IMG/VR virus record: IMGVR_UViG_3300021961_000306
Location: 1-34,988 of that record
Length of the DNA: 34,988 nucleotides
From: a virus
Direction: 5' to 3' (one strand)
Position numbers and translations under genes: made by a program. The notes below the pieces were generated by a model, which ran no database searches, was not told the origin of the DNA, and saw only the letters and a list, made by a program, of their open reading frames with translations. How positions within the stretch are numbered: the stretch's first letter is position 1; each line of letters opens with the position of its first letter. Positions 1-7,908 of the stretch are shown one piece after another.

Positions 1-245
1 CATTGGCAGTTGATTTGTCCATGACCACAAAGCAAAAGGTTGAGCGTATGCGCCACCTGTTGTCTACTGGTGAGTTTATGCCTGAGTTTGACAAGACTGT
101 TAAGTCCGATGCCATGGATTTGATTGAGAAGCACCAAGATACAGTTAAAGAGTTGTCACTCCGTACACTGATTCAGGTAACTAAAATCCGCCAGAGTGCA
201 GGTAAAAATTGGGCTGACTTGGCTGAGTATGCAATTTGCGGTTGA
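1..245 (+). CDS. C-terminal fragment of a probable AAA+ ATPase (5' truncated)
   Basis: The reading frame is open from the window edge to a TGA at 243-245, so only about 80 C-terminal residues are present and the real start lies upstream. What is visible is alpha-helical and charged, with a segment reading LSLRTLIQVTKIR followed by WADLAEYAICG. That kind of ending resembles the helical lid region of phage AAA+ ATPases, but no Walker motif is in view, so the family assignment is inference. The next gene begins 11 bases downstream on the same strand, which suggests co-transcription. Confidence 0.5.
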   Translation, partial: LAVDLSMTTKQKVERMRHLLSTGEFMPEFDKTVKSDAMDLIEKHQDTVKELSLRTLIQVTKIRQSAGKNWADLAEYAICG

Positions 246-255
246 TGAGGTAAAC

Positions 256-289
256 AATGAACGAACGAATTAAACAACTTGCTGAACAG
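256..289 (+). repeat. 34-bp direct repeat, copy 1 (copy 2 at 475-508)
   Basis: The 34 bases starting at AATGAACGAACG are identical to positions 475-508. They encode the shared N-terminus MNERIKQLAEQ of two adjacent genes. Exact DNA identity over the start regions 219 bp apart points to a recent tandem duplication or gene conversion, and could support slippage or recombination between the copies. Confidence 0.9.
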
Positions 290-472
290 GCTGGTGCAGT
301 CAATGTCTGGGAATGGGCATCAGACGATGTTCTTGATACAAAAAACATGGATGCTAAAAAGTTCGCCGAGTTGATTGTTAACGAATGCCTAAACATATGT
401 GAAGAACTAGGCGACAAAGGTATGGATGGACATTATTGTGCTGATGCGATTAGTAAAACATTTCGGAGTTAA
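257..472 (+). CDS. Small phage protein, MNERIKQLAEQ family, probably frameshifted at its C-terminus
   Basis: A 71-codon gene whose product starts MNERIKQLAEQ and contains FAELIVNECLNICEELG. This belongs to a small paralogous family in this window (also 476, 13582 and possibly 13249). The last residues are SKTFRS. Removing one A from the AAAA run at 455-458 would give SKHFGVKE and a stop at 477-479, restoring the FGV ending seen in the two full-length paralogues and creating an ATGA overlap with the next gene at 476. The shown frame is therefore probably a 1-bp indel product or a sequencing error. Function is unknown. Confidence 0.8.
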   Translation: MNERIKQLAEQAGAVNVWEWASDDVLDTKNMDAKKFAELIVNECLNICEELGDKGMDGHYCADAISKTFRS

Positions 473-474
473 AG

Positions 475-508
475 AATGAACGAACGAATTAAACAACTTG
501 CTGAACAG
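475..508 (+). repeat. 34-bp direct repeat, copy 2 (copy 1 at 256-289)
   Basis: Perfect match to 256-289, covering the start codon and first codons of the second MNERIKQLAEQ paralogue. The remainder of the two genes has diverged strongly, so identity is confined to this block. Confidence 0.9.
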
Positions 509-721
509 ACTTTTCGTGAAACTGCCTTGTATGGTGGTAAACGTGGTGACAAGGATTTTGACCAACGATACGATGAAAAGTTTGCCATGTTGATTGTCAA
601 AAGGTGTAGGGACATTGTATCAGATACCAGAGACCAGGCCATTGAGGAAGAATGGAATGTGGATGAAGCAATGTCCACAGCAATGTATGATATTGAGGAA
701 TATTTTGGAGTTGAACAATGA
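476..721 (+). CDS. Small phage protein, MNERIKQLAEQ family
   Basis: An 81-codon gene starting three bases after the stop of its paralogue at 257. The N-terminal 11 residues match that neighbour. The middle (EKFAMLIVKRCRDIV) and the end (DIEEYFGVEQ) follow the same pattern as the 257 and 13582 genes. No catalytic motif, signal peptide or membrane segment is visible. The stop overlaps the next start (ATGA at 718-721), indicating translational coupling. Function is unknown. Confidence 0.85.
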   Translation: MNERIKQLAEQTFRETALYGGKRGDKDFDQRYDEKFAMLIVKRCRDIVSDTRDQAIEEEWNVDEAMSTAMYDIEEYFGVEQ

Positions 722-1068
722 CCTACGAAGAACGACAAAAACAAAATAAAAAACACGTGGACAAACCACAGGTTGGAGACTTTTGGCATGAAATGTTTAG
801 TCCATACCATATTGTTCTAGCAGTGACTGATACTCATGTCATCATTTGTGATAAAACCGTATCAACCGGTGAAAACCATTATACGTTTGATTTGACTGAA
901 ACAAAAACAGTCACACTTGAAGAACATAAGAATATTGTAACATATCAAACCATGCGGGACAAGTTTGTTGCTGATGTGGTACCAAAATCTAAAATGATGC
1001 CAGTGATTGAAGAATGGCGCCGCAAGCGTAAAGAAGCGATGATGCAAGAAATGGAATATTTTATGTGA
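718..1068 (+). CDS. Conserved-looking phage protein of unknown function (116 aa)
   Basis: Starts on the ATGA overlap with the preceding gene. The N-terminal half (GDFWHEMFSPYHIVLAVTD) looks like a compact beta-rich domain. The C-terminus is a basic helix (EEWRRKRKEAMMQEM). There is no signal peptide or membrane segment. I do not recognise a function; the context is early small-gene DNA. Confidence 0.8.
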   Translation: MTYEERQKQNKKHVDKPQVGDFWHEMFSPYHIVLAVTDTHVIICDKTVSTGENHYTFDLTETKTVTLEEHKNIVTYQTMRDKFVADVVPKSKMMPVIEEWRRKRKEAMMQEMEYFM

Positions 1069-1077
1069 GGTTGAAGA

Positions 1078-1431
1078 ATGAAAGTTGTAATTAATAGATG
1101 TTATGGTGGTTTCGGTTTATCTGATGTTGCCTTTGAAAAGTTGCTTGACCGTAAAGGTATTGCATGGGAGAAAAAGAAAGATTCATATTCATATGATGCT
1201 TACTATCATGCCGGCCATTTAGATGATAATGATTATTATTTGTCTGATTATAAATTCTATGGTGACCGCACCGATAAAGATTTATTGGCAGTCATAGAGG
1301 AAATGGGTGAGGCATCTTTTGGTGAATTTGCAAATTTGCAAATCGTGAATATTCCCGATGATGTTGAATTTGAGATTGAAGAATATGATGGCATGGAGTG
1401 GGTAGCAGAAAAACACCGTACATGGAGTTAA
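1078..1431 (+). CDS. Conserved hypothetical phage protein (MKVVINRCYGGF family)
   Basis: A 117-codon gene with an RBS-like GAGG upstream. The start MKVVINRCYGGFGLS and the end (DDVEFEIEEYDGMEWVAEKHRTW) match a pattern I associate with a conserved hypothetical protein found in many unrelated tailed phages. The sequence is acidic and soluble-looking, with no catalytic signature. Function is unknown. Confidence 0.85.
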   Translation: MKVVINRCYGGFGLSDVAFEKLLDRKGIAWEKKKDSYSYDAYYHAGHLDDNDYYLSDYKFYGDRTDKDLLAVIEEMGEASFGEFANLQIVNIPDDVEFEIEEYDGMEWVAEKHRTWS

Positions 1432-1432
1432 T

Positions 1433-1669
1433 ATGTGGCGTAAAAGAGAAATTGACAATCAAATAAAATATAATGAAATAAAAACTGAGTGCAATGCCAT
1501 GTTGATGGGTTTACTTGGTAGACAGGAATTGGTTGATAAGTGGTGGGATGGGCCTAATCATTATTTTGGTTTGAGGCATCCCATTGATGTATTCAATTCT
1601 GGTGAGGCAGGTCGGCAAAGTGTTTACAATTATTTGGGTGAACACTGTTTTGGTGGTGGTGGAAATTAA
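1433..1669 (+). CDS. Hypothetical protein (78 aa)
   Basis: The ATG lies one base after the TAA of the preceding gene, with GGAG 5 bases upstream. The product is rich in Trp, Tyr and His (KWWDGPNHYFGLRHP) and ends in a glycine run. No family recognised. It is supported mainly by tight packing in a run of same-strand genes. Confidence 0.65.
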   Translation: MWRKREIDNQIKYNEIKTECNAMLMGLLGRQELVDKWWDGPNHYFGLRHPIDVFNSGEAGRQSVYNYLGEHCFGGGGN

Positions 1670-1681
1670 TAGGAGAAAATG

Positions 1682-1894
1682 ATGAATATCGAACAAATGT
1701 TAAATGATTTTGCAGTGGTTACTTATTTGAAGGGTAATGCTTACAACCGGCATGAACAGTCAATCCGTGCTGAGGCAATGGAACGAATTCACAAACATGG
1801 TGCTGCATTGGTGCAAGAAGAAGTTACTGCTCGTGAATATACACGATTGAAACAAATGGTGTTGGACTTTGAAATTTTCCACGGCATCAAATGA
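1682..1894 (+). CDS. Hypothetical protein (70 aa)
   Basis: Two ATGs in tandem lie at 1679 and 1682. The second is preferred because AGGAG at 1671-1675 is then 6 bases away. The product is mostly helical and contains ALVQEEVTAREYTRLKQMV. It overlaps the next gene by 4 bases (ATGA). No function recognised. Confidence 0.7.
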   Translation: MNIEQMLNDFAVVTYLKGNAYNRHEQSIRAEAMERIHKHGAALVQEEVTAREYTRLKQMVLDFEIFHGIK

Positions 1895-2169
1895 GTGGTG
1901 GACATTTTCAATACAAGCAATGGGAAATCGGTAACATTGCTGATGAAGTTGAACAGTTGATTATCGACAATGATTCTGAGGAATTGGATGAATATGGTTA
2001 CCGCAAAGGTTCACACTTCAGCAATGAAACTATTGAAGAATTTAAAACGGCATTGGCCATATTACGCCAAGCCCATGTTTATGCTCAGCGTATTGATTGG
2101 TTGGTATCTGGTGATGATGGTGAAGATTCATTCCATCGCCGTTTGAAACACGATTTGGAAAAATTATGA
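1891..2169 (+). CDS. Conserved phage protein of the MSGGHFQY type
   Basis: A 92-codon gene beginning on an ATGA overlap. It starts MSGGHFQYKQWEIGNIADE, a signature I associate with a small conserved hypothetical protein common in tailed phages. It is acidic with a helical C-terminus. It is coupled to the next gene by another ATGA overlap at 2166-2169. Function is unknown. Confidence 0.85.
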   Translation: MSGGHFQYKQWEIGNIADEVEQLIIDNDSEELDEYGYRKGSHFSNETIEEFKTALAILRQAHVYAQRIDWLVSGDDGEDSFHRRLKHDLEKL

Positions 2170-2351
2170 CAGAAAAATGTGTAATGTGTGATGAACCTGC
2201 CGTATGGATACGCCACACACAATTTGCAGGAGAGCATCCATATTGTGAAGACCACGCCAAGATGGAGGGAGATTTTGGTGTGAATGATTCTTACGCATTT
2301 TGGACAATGACTCAGGAGATAATGGATGAAATGGTTAAACCCAAAGCCTGA
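2166..2351 (+). CDS. Small putative zinc-binding protein
   Basis: A 61-residue product with a Cys pair near the N-terminus (CVMCDEP) and a second pair C-x2-H (CEDH) about 20 residues on. This spacing fits a small zinc ribbon or treble-clef knuckle. The remainder is acidic. It is part of the overlapping early gene string. Zinc binding is inferred from the motif only. Confidence 0.7.
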   Translation: MTEKCVMCDEPAVWIRHTQFAGEHPYCEDHAKMEGDFGVNDSYAFWTMTQEIMDEMVKPKA

Positions 2352-2511
2352 ACCAAAAATTGGTGACACAAGGGAACGATTCCCGTTTGCATGGTTGCCA
2401 ACACAGGTTGGACGGTACAGGATGTGGTTGGAACGATATTGGTTGAAGGAAGTCTATACCCATGACCTGACATGGGTGGAAATTGAGCGTGGAATTCCAC
2501 ATTACTACTAA
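2326..2511 (+). CDS. Small phage protein with FAWLPTQV motif
   Basis: Overlaps the previous gene by 26 bases in another frame. The product reads MKWLNPKPEPKIGDTRERF and then FAWLPTQVGRYRMWLERY, a pattern found in small phage proteins that often carry an R-x-x-FAWLP segment. It is basic and aromatic-rich. It is the last gene before the promoter at 2552. Function is unknown. Confidence 0.7.
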   Translation: MKWLNPKPEPKIGDTRERFPFAWLPTQVGRYRMWLERYWLKEVYTHDLTWVEIERGIPHYY

Positions 2512-2551
2512 AGTACTACTGTTGTATTTGTGCAACCGATGCCAATTTTTG

Positions 2552-2580
2552 TTGCCATTTACTGGCACCTGTGATAGAAT
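2552..2580 (+). promoter_or_regulatory. Sigma70-like promoter for rIIA
   Basis: TTGCCA (2552-2557), 17-bp spacer, TAGAAT (2575-2580). It lies in the only sizeable gap before the rIIA-like gene. The start site would be near 2587, so the in-frame TTG at 2592 would have no room for a ribosome-binding site. That supports the ATG at 2613 as the rIIA start. Confidence 0.75.
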
Positions 2581-2612
2581 ACTTGTATTGATTGATTGAA
2601 AAAGGTTTTGTA

Positions 2613-4775
2613 ATGATTCTCAATAACGCACCTCAAGCAGAGGCGATTCTTTCCAATGTTGGTGAAATCGGTGAATTCCGCATCCGTAATTCAGCAAAAG
2701 CATTTAACATTCTTTCCAGCGGTTTGTACGCCAATAAGATTAAGGCGATAATTCGTGAGCTGTCATGTAATGCCATTGACAGTCACACCGCAGCAGGCAC
2801 CACACAACCTTTCGAGGTGCACCTGCCAACCACGCTAGAACCGTGGTTTTCCATTCGTGATTTTGGCACTGGTTTGTCACATGACCAAGTGACCAAGATT
2901 TATACCACATATTTTGAATCAACCAAAACCGAATCTAATGAGTTTATCGGTGCTCTTGGTCTTGGTTCAAAATCTCCATTCTCCTACACTGATAATTTCA
3001 CCGTCACCGCCATTCAAAATGGCCGCAAAGGCATTTATTCTGCCTTCATTAATGACGTTGGTGTGCCTTCTATTGCATTGATGAATGAAGAACAGGTAAC
3101 AGAACCTAATGGCGTTGAGGTAAAATTCTCCGTCAATGACAGGTACGACTTTATCAAATTCTCTGATGAAGCACGTAGCGTGTATCGCTGGTTCCCTGTA
3201 TTGCCTACAATCACAGGTAACACAATCGCCATTGAACGTGTTGAATATGAAACACAGAATATTATTCCTGGTGTTCATTCACTCAAACATGATAGATATA
3301 ATCGTAATTCATCCATTGCTGTGATGGGTAACATTGCATATCCAATTGAGGTACCACAAGCAGAACAATCACTTGAAGGTCTACACAAATTGTTGAAATG
3401 TGGCCTTGTTATGGAGTTTGGAATTGGTGAGTTGGACTTCCAAGCAAGTCGTGAAGGTTTGTCCTACATTCCATTGACCATTGATTCTATTCGCAAAAAA
3501 TTGGTTACAGTTAACGCTGCATTGACTACGGTTCTTGCTACTGAAGCTGATGCAATTCAAGATGAATGGAAACGTTCACAATTCTTGTATAACAAGAAAC
3601 GCAGTGATTTGTGGCAAGGTGCGGTGCTTGAATATGTAACCAACACCAATTTTCCCTTGTTTGATATGACAAATAGCTGGGATAATTCGTTTGATATCAA
3701 ACCAGTTGTGGCTGATATGTACGCCATGAATATTCAAATGAGTAAGTTTGAAGTTGAGCGTGGTAATATGCGGTGCAAAGACCGTATTCCAAATGTTCGT
3801 TATGATGCAGACCAAAAGCGTATTGAGTATTACAATGTTGAAGTAAGCAATGATGTGTTCTTTGTTGTGAATGATACAAACAAAGGTGCAATTGAACGGT
3901 CTAAGTATCATTTCCGTAACAAGGAGAAAAAGAATTACCGTGAATCTGTGTTTGTTTTGAATAAAATTCACAAAGACAAACCAATGGACTTGGTAGCATT
4001 TTATACAATGCTGCACAACCCACCTGCTGAACATCGTATGCTTGTGTCACAGTTGGATGAGAAACCACGTAAGGCTGGTGTCGGCAATGGTTTTGGTAAG
4101 AATGTGAATATTCTCCAACTTGAACGCCGTGGTGGTTCATCCAATCGTTCATCATCACAAGATTTTGTGTGGCGTGCTGCTGATACATTGGACAAGTTTG
4201 ATAAGACTAAAAAGTTTTATTATATTCCATTGTTAGGTTTTGTTCCACAGTTTACCAAAATGGTTCACAATGTTGACCAATTCAAACAGTTGTTGAACAG
4301 GACTGGAATTGATGAGTTGAAGGTTGATGTGCATGGCGTCCGTAAAGGTGATATTGAAACTATCAAAAAGATGCCAAACTGGATTAACCTTGAAGAACAC
4401 GTTTTGGCCACTCTTAATGGTTTAAATACCAAAATTTGTATGGCATCCGTGATGGAACGGCTTGACAAGCATGAGATTTTCAACTATAATTACCAAAAAG
4501 TGGTTGATGGTGTTGACGCAAAAAGTCCTGCAAAGGTATTCTTAGATGGCTTTGTTGGTCTACCAAAGATGGCTGGCATCCATTGGTTGCAATCATTGAT
4601 GCGTCAAATGAAAATTGACAACGGCATGAATGTTGATGTGTTGACAGAACAATACAAAGCCAAGTTACGTGATTTTTCGAAGCGTTATCCTCTGCTTGAA
4701 AAATTCGGTTCGTATGCAAGTGAGGAAGATGTGTGTGAGTATATTAATTTAGTTGATACAGTGAAAGGTGTCTAA
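2613..4775 (+). CDS. rIIA: rIIA-like protein, GHKL-type ATPase
   Basis: A 720-residue protein with the Bergerat ATP-binding fold in its first 130 residues. The N box is ELSCNAID (E49, N53, D56), the G1 box RDFGTG (D83-G85-G87), and the G2 box GALGLGSKSPFS (about 113-123). T4 rIIA and its relatives share this arrangement. T4 rII proteins counter host or prophage exclusion and affect lysis, but the biochemical role is not settled. The ATG at 2613 has AAAAAGG upstream and is favoured over the TTG at 2592. The rIIB-like gene follows directly. The C-terminal two thirds shows no further motif that I recognise. Confidence 0.88.
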   Translation: MILNNAPQAEAILSNVGEIGEFRIRNSAKAFNILSSGLYANKIKAIIRELSCNAIDSHTAAGTTQPFEVHLPTTLEPWFSIRDFGTGLSHDQVTKIYTTYFESTKTESNEFIGALGLGSKSPFSYTDNFTVTAIQNGRKGIYSAFINDVGVPSIALMNEEQVTEPNGVEVKFSVNDRYDFIKFSDEARSVYRWFPVLPTITGNTIAIERVEYETQNIIPGVHSLKHDRYNRNSSIAVMGNIAYPIEVPQAEQSLEGLHKLLKCGLVMEFGIGELDFQASREGLSYIPLTIDSIRKKLVTVNAALTTVLATEADAIQDEWKRSQFLYNKKRSDLWQGAVLEYVTNTNFPLFDMTNSWDNSFDIKPVVADMYAMNIQMSKFEVERGNMRCKDRIPNVRYDADQKRIEYYNVEVSNDVFFVVNDTNKGAIERSKYHFRNKEKKNYRESVFVLNKIHKDKPMDLVAFYTMLHNPPAEHRMLVSQLDEKPRKAGVGNGFGKNVNILQLERRGGSSNRSSSQDFVWRAADTLDKFDKTKKFYYIPLLGFVPQFTKMVHNVDQFKQLLNRTGIDELKVDVHGVRKGDIETIKKMPNWINLEEHVLATLNGLNTKICMASVMERLDKHEIFNYNYQKVVDGVDAKSPAKVFLDGFVGLPKMAGIHWLQSLMRQMKIDNGMNVDVLTEQYKAKLRDFSKRYPLLEKFGSYASEEDVCEYINLVDTVKGV
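4462..4490 (+). promoter_or_regulatory. Candidate intragenic promoter for rIIB
   Basis: A perfect consensus pair TTGACA (4462-4467) and TATAAT (4485-4490) with a 17-bp spacer, inside the 3' end of the rIIA-like gene and about 290 bp before rIIB. The match is exact, but the codons also encode the protein, so use as a promoter is inferred. Confidence 0.55.
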
Positions 4776-4776
4776 A

Positions 4777-5526
4777 ATGTTTCCGTATTTGATTCAAGGT
4801 TCCAATGTCGTGGTTGTTATTGATAACACACCACATACAATTTCTAAAACCCATATTACCTATCAAAAGGTAGTTGATGCCATCAAGGCCAATGATTGGG
4901 AAGCTGTGCGTGATACAATCAATCCTAAAAAGGTTGTGTTGAATTATGGTGCAGGCAATATTGAAGTCCAAGGCGAGAAATTGTTTTGGAAGGGCACAGA
5001 GATGCATGGTGCCATTGTTAATCGTATGATTGAAATGTTGCAAACAGGTTTCCCTGTTGAACCATTGGTTAACTTCATGGAAAACATGATGCAAAACCCT
5101 TCATACCGTGCTGTGAATGAGTTGTACGGTTTCTTGGAAAAGAATCGTTTGCCAATTACAGGTGATGGTCATTTCTTGGCTTACAAGAAAATCCGTGAAA
5201 ATTACACCGACTGCCACACAGGTACAATGGACAATTCTGTTGGTAAGATTGTGGAGATGGAACGCAACCAAGTTAATGATGACAAGAACCAAACTTGCTC
5301 TGCTGGTTTGCATTTCTGCTCTGAGTCCTATTTGTCACACTTTGGTGGTGAACGTACCGTGATTGTTAAAATCAATCCACGTGACGTTGTATCCATCCCA
5401 TCCGATTACAACAATGCGAAAGGCCGTGCCTGCCGTTATGAAGTGATTGGTGAAGTCGGCGTGGCACCTGATGATGAAAAAGAATTTACTGCACCAGTGC
5501 AAGAGAATGCTAATTCTGCAATTTAA
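4777..5526 (+). CDS. rIIB: rIIB-like protein
   Basis: A 249-residue protein starting at the ATG at 4777, with GAAAGG upstream. An in-frame GTG at 4768 is less likely. The central region (ITGDGHFLAYKKIRENYTD, then CHTGTMDNSVG, ERNQVNDDKNQTCSAGLHFCSE, and INPRDVVSIPSDYNNAKGR) is the conserved core of T4-type rIIB proteins, which often occur beside rIIA. The ATG overlaps the rIIA stop region, so the pair is probably co-translated. T4 rIIB acts with rIIA in escaping prophage-mediated exclusion; the molecular activity is unknown. Confidence 0.88.
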   Translation: MFPYLIQGSNVVVVIDNTPHTISKTHITYQKVVDAIKANDWEAVRDTINPKKVVLNYGAGNIEVQGEKLFWKGTEMHGAIVNRMIEMLQTGFPVEPLVNFMENMMQNPSYRAVNELYGFLEKNRLPITGDGHFLAYKKIRENYTDCHTGTMDNSVGKIVEMERNQVNDDKNQTCSAGLHFCSESYLSHFGGERTVIVKINPRDVVSIPSDYNNAKGRACRYEVIGEVGVAPDDEKEFTAPVQENANSAI

Positions 5527-5540
5527 TTGAAAGTTTTGTA

Positions 5541-6665
5541 ATGAGTTATTACATGAAGTCAGGCAATACATTCCGTATTGCCACTAGGGAATCAATGGAC
5601 CTCCATGAGGTACTGCCTGCTGGCAACTATGTTGTCAAGCAGGATCCATTCGAAAATTTCTTTATCGAACAGATTGAGAATTTCGATGTGCCTACCAAGA
5701 TGTACGGTGATACGATTAACAACACCAATCGTATCATTAACAGTTTTTGGAGTCGTGAGAAATCTACAGGTGTAATGCTTGTGGGTGAAAAAGGTTCAGG
5801 TAAGACCTTGCTTAGCAAAAACATTTGTATTGAAATGGCCAAGCAAGGTGTGCCTACTATTGTTATCAATGCTGCGTGGCATGGTGATAAATTCAATACA
5901 TTGATTCAATCCATCCAACAACCATGTATTGTGATGTTTGATGAGTTTGAAAAGGTGTATAACAGCGAAGAACAAGAAGCATTGTTGACATTGCTTGATG
6001 GCATCTATTCAACCAAGAAATTGTTTCTGTTAACCAGTAATGATAAATGGCGTGTTGATTCGCATATGCGTAACCGACCAGGTCGTATCTTTTACATGGT
6101 CAACTTCAAAGGTTTGGATGAGGCATTCATTCGTGAATACTGTGCCGATAACTTGAATGATAAATCACACACAGATAGAATTGTAAACATTGCTTCTGTA
6201 TTTGCTGCATTTAACTTTGATATGTTGAAGGCAATGATTGAAGAAATGAATCGTTACAATGAATCACCACAAGATGCAATGCGTATTCTTAACGTGAAGG
6301 CTGAGTTTGATTCTGGTGCCACATATTCTATTGAAGTTTATCGTGGTGACCGTAAGGCAGACCGTGTGAGTCCAACACAATGGACAGGTACACCATTGTC
6401 ATCAAAAGATATTTGTATCAGTTACTGGTTTAAGTCTTTGAAGAAGGTGGAACCAGAACAACCAAAAAATCAACTTTTGGCTGTTACTCTTGATTCTAAT
6501 GAAGATGAGAATGGTGAAGAATCAGGTTGGAACGAACGTGAGTTCAGTAATGATGACTTGGTGAAATTCAACAACAAGACTGGCCAGTTTATCTTTGAAA
6601 GAGAAGGTACTACCATGATTTTGATGAAAGAAACAACAAAGTATTTCAACTTTGATGCGTTCTGA
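5541..6665 (+). CDS. AAA+ ATPase
   Basis: A 374-residue protein. Walker A is GEKGSGKT (about 82-89), Walker B is CIVMFDEFE (about 131-139), a sensor-1-like LLTSND follows, and RNRPGR offers an arginine-finger candidate. The remainder is a helical lid plus an acidic C-terminal extension (SNEDENGEESG). The fold suggests ATP-driven remodelling of a protein or nucleic-acid complex. Its place just after rIIA/rIIB and before an SPFH lipoprotein suggests one expression unit, but no substrate can be deduced. Confidence 0.85.
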   Translation: MSYYMKSGNTFRIATRESMDLHEVLPAGNYVVKQDPFENFFIEQIENFDVPTKMYGDTINNTNRIINSFWSREKSTGVMLVGEKGSGKTLLSKNICIEMAKQGVPTIVINAAWHGDKFNTLIQSIQQPCIVMFDEFEKVYNSEEQEALLTLLDGIYSTKKLFLLTSNDKWRVDSHMRNRPGRIFYMVNFKGLDEAFIREYCADNLNDKSHTDRIVNIASVFAAFNFDMLKAMIEEMNRYNESPQDAMRILNVKAEFDSGATYSIEVYRGDRKADRVSPTQWTGTPLSSKDICISYWFKSLKKVEPEQPKNQLLAVTLDSNEDENGEESGWNEREFSNDDLVKFNNKTGQFIFEREGTTMILMKETTKYFNFDAF

Positions 6666-6673
6666 GGTGAATA

Positions 6674-6850
6674 ATGGCTAAAATCGTAGTTGCTTTTTTG
6701 ATTGTATTTGCCATTTTCTATTTTGGTATCCAAGGCTACAGAGATTTGTCTGGAAAGGACAAATGGGCCTTGGCCAAATTGGTTGGATATAGTTTGTTGT
6801 GTGCATTTTCAGCAATCGTGCTGTTGATGTTGATTGTTGTGTTATTTTAA
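6674..6850 (+). CDS. Small two-helix membrane protein (58 aa)
   Basis: ATG at 6674, four bases after GAGGTG, and TAA at 6848-6850. The product has two hydrophobic helices, VVAFLIVFAIFYFGI (residues about 5-19) and a second near residues 38-58 (LLCAFSAIVLLMLIVVLF), separated by a charged loop (RDLSGKDKW). It lies between the AAA+ ATPase and the SPFH lipoprotein with gaps of under 10 bases. Function is unknown; membrane location is inferred from hydropathy. Confidence 0.75.
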   Translation: MAKIVVAFLIVFAIFYFGIQGYRDLSGKDKWALAKLVGYSLLCAFSAIVLLMLIVVLF

Positions 6851-6859
6851 GGAAACAAA

Positions 6860-7657
6860 ATGAAACGTATTTTTACTCTGTCTATTCTCGCTGCTGCTGT
6901 TCTTGTTACAGGTTGTACACGTATTGAAACTGGCGAGGTAGGTGTGCGTGTTGATGGATACAAACAAGTGCAACCAGGTGAACTTTTGCCTGGTACAGGA
7001 TTTCATCAAACTATCATCGGTGATGTACTTACATTCCCAACTAAGGATGTGAACGTTGTATTGGAAAATATGACACCAGTTGCTAAAGATAATTCAACAA
7101 TGAAAGATTTGGATGCTGTGGTTGTTTACAATATCAATCCATCAACGGTATCAGAATTGTATGCAACCAAGAACAAAGCCTTTCACGCAGAGAATCGTGG
7201 CGACACTTATGTGATGTACAATTATGTGGTGCAAAATGCTCGAAATGCTATCTACAAGGCTGCACGTAAGTATGAAGCATTGGACATGGCAGACAATCGC
7301 ACCGAGATGGAGAACTTGATTAAAGAAGAAATCATGCGAAATCTTGCAGAAGAAAAACTAGACGGTAGTATCATTATCAGTCAAGTGATGGTTCGTAGTG
7401 TTGTTCCTGCTGATTCTGTTGTTGAAAGTGCTAACGCATTGGTTCGTGCTAAGAATGAATTGAAACAAAAAGAAGTTGAAGTTAAAACTGCTGAGGCTGA
7501 ATCACGCCGTATGGCTGCATTGGCCAATAATTCAGGTAGTTCTATTGCCTTCATGCAAGCACAGGCCATGTTGAACATCTCGGAAGGTATCAAGAATGGT
7601 CAAGTGCAGACTATCGTGGTGCCATCAAACTTTAACGCATTGATGATGCCAAAATGA
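6860..7657 (+). CDS. SPFH/prohibitin-like lipoprotein
   Basis: A 265-residue protein. The N-terminal signal peptide ends in the lipobox LVTGC (Cys at residue 19), so it should be lipidated and face the periplasm. The remainder has SPFH/band-7 features: GEVGVRVDGYK, a beta-rich domain, then a long helix NALVRAKNELKQKEVEVKTAEAE. It ends TIVVPSNFNALM, similar to the IVVP-type ends of prohibitins. Bacterial SPFH proteins such as HflK/HflC scaffold membrane complexes and regulate FtsH. A phage copy might alter the host envelope or proteolysis, but this is inference. The RBS AAGGAA is well placed, and the gene overlaps the next one by 4 bases. Confidence 0.85.
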   Translation: MKRIFTLSILAAAVLVTGCTRIETGEVGVRVDGYKQVQPGELLPGTGFHQTIIGDVLTFPTKDVNVVLENMTPVAKDNSTMKDLDAVVVYNINPSTVSELYATKNKAFHAENRGDTYVMYNYVVQNARNAIYKAARKYEALDMADNRTEMENLIKEEIMRNLAEEKLDGSIIISQVMVRSVVPADSVVESANALVRAKNELKQKEVEVKTAEAESRRMAALANNSGSSIAFMQAQAMLNISEGIKNGQVQTIVVPSNFNALMMPK

Positions 7658-7908
7658 GTACAGAAGAAGATAAAATCAAACACTCCAAGCGTTTACTGAA
7701 AGATGAAAACGCTATCAAAAAACAAATGAAGATTGCCAAGGCACATGGATTGGATATTAAAGAACCTCACAAGTTTGCCAAACACCATGCCATGGACTGT
7801 GGTAATCCTGATTGTGCATTGTGTGGTAATCCTAGGCATATATTTAAGAATAGCCGCACAATCCAGGAAAAATCCTTTCAACAAACCGAGAAATGGGACG
7901 GAGAATGA
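7654..7908 (+). CDS. Conserved phage protein with CGNP-x-C-x2-CGNPR motif
   Basis: An 84-residue product, basic at the N-terminus. The tight cysteine cluster reads DCGNPDCALCGNPR, and the C-terminus contains TIQEKSFQQTEKW. I associate this cysteine signature plus the TIQEK tail with a small conserved hypothetical protein of many phages. The cluster could bind zinc. It starts on an ATGA overlap with the SPFH gene. Confidence 0.8.
   Translation: MSTEEDKIKHSKRLLKDENAIKKQMKIAKAHGLDIKEPHKFAKHHAMDCGNPDCALCGNPRHIFKNSRTIQEKSFQQTEKWDGE

Noticed and set aside
2592-2612. TTG at 2592 as the rIIA start
   Set aside because: It would be about 5 bases from the predicted transcription start and has no ribosome-binding site; the ATG at 2613 has one.
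3576-4034. A 152-codon minus-strand frame within rIIA
   Set aside because: rIIA is complete on the + strand with clear GHKL motifs; the reverse frame is rich in His/Ile/Cys and has no family features.
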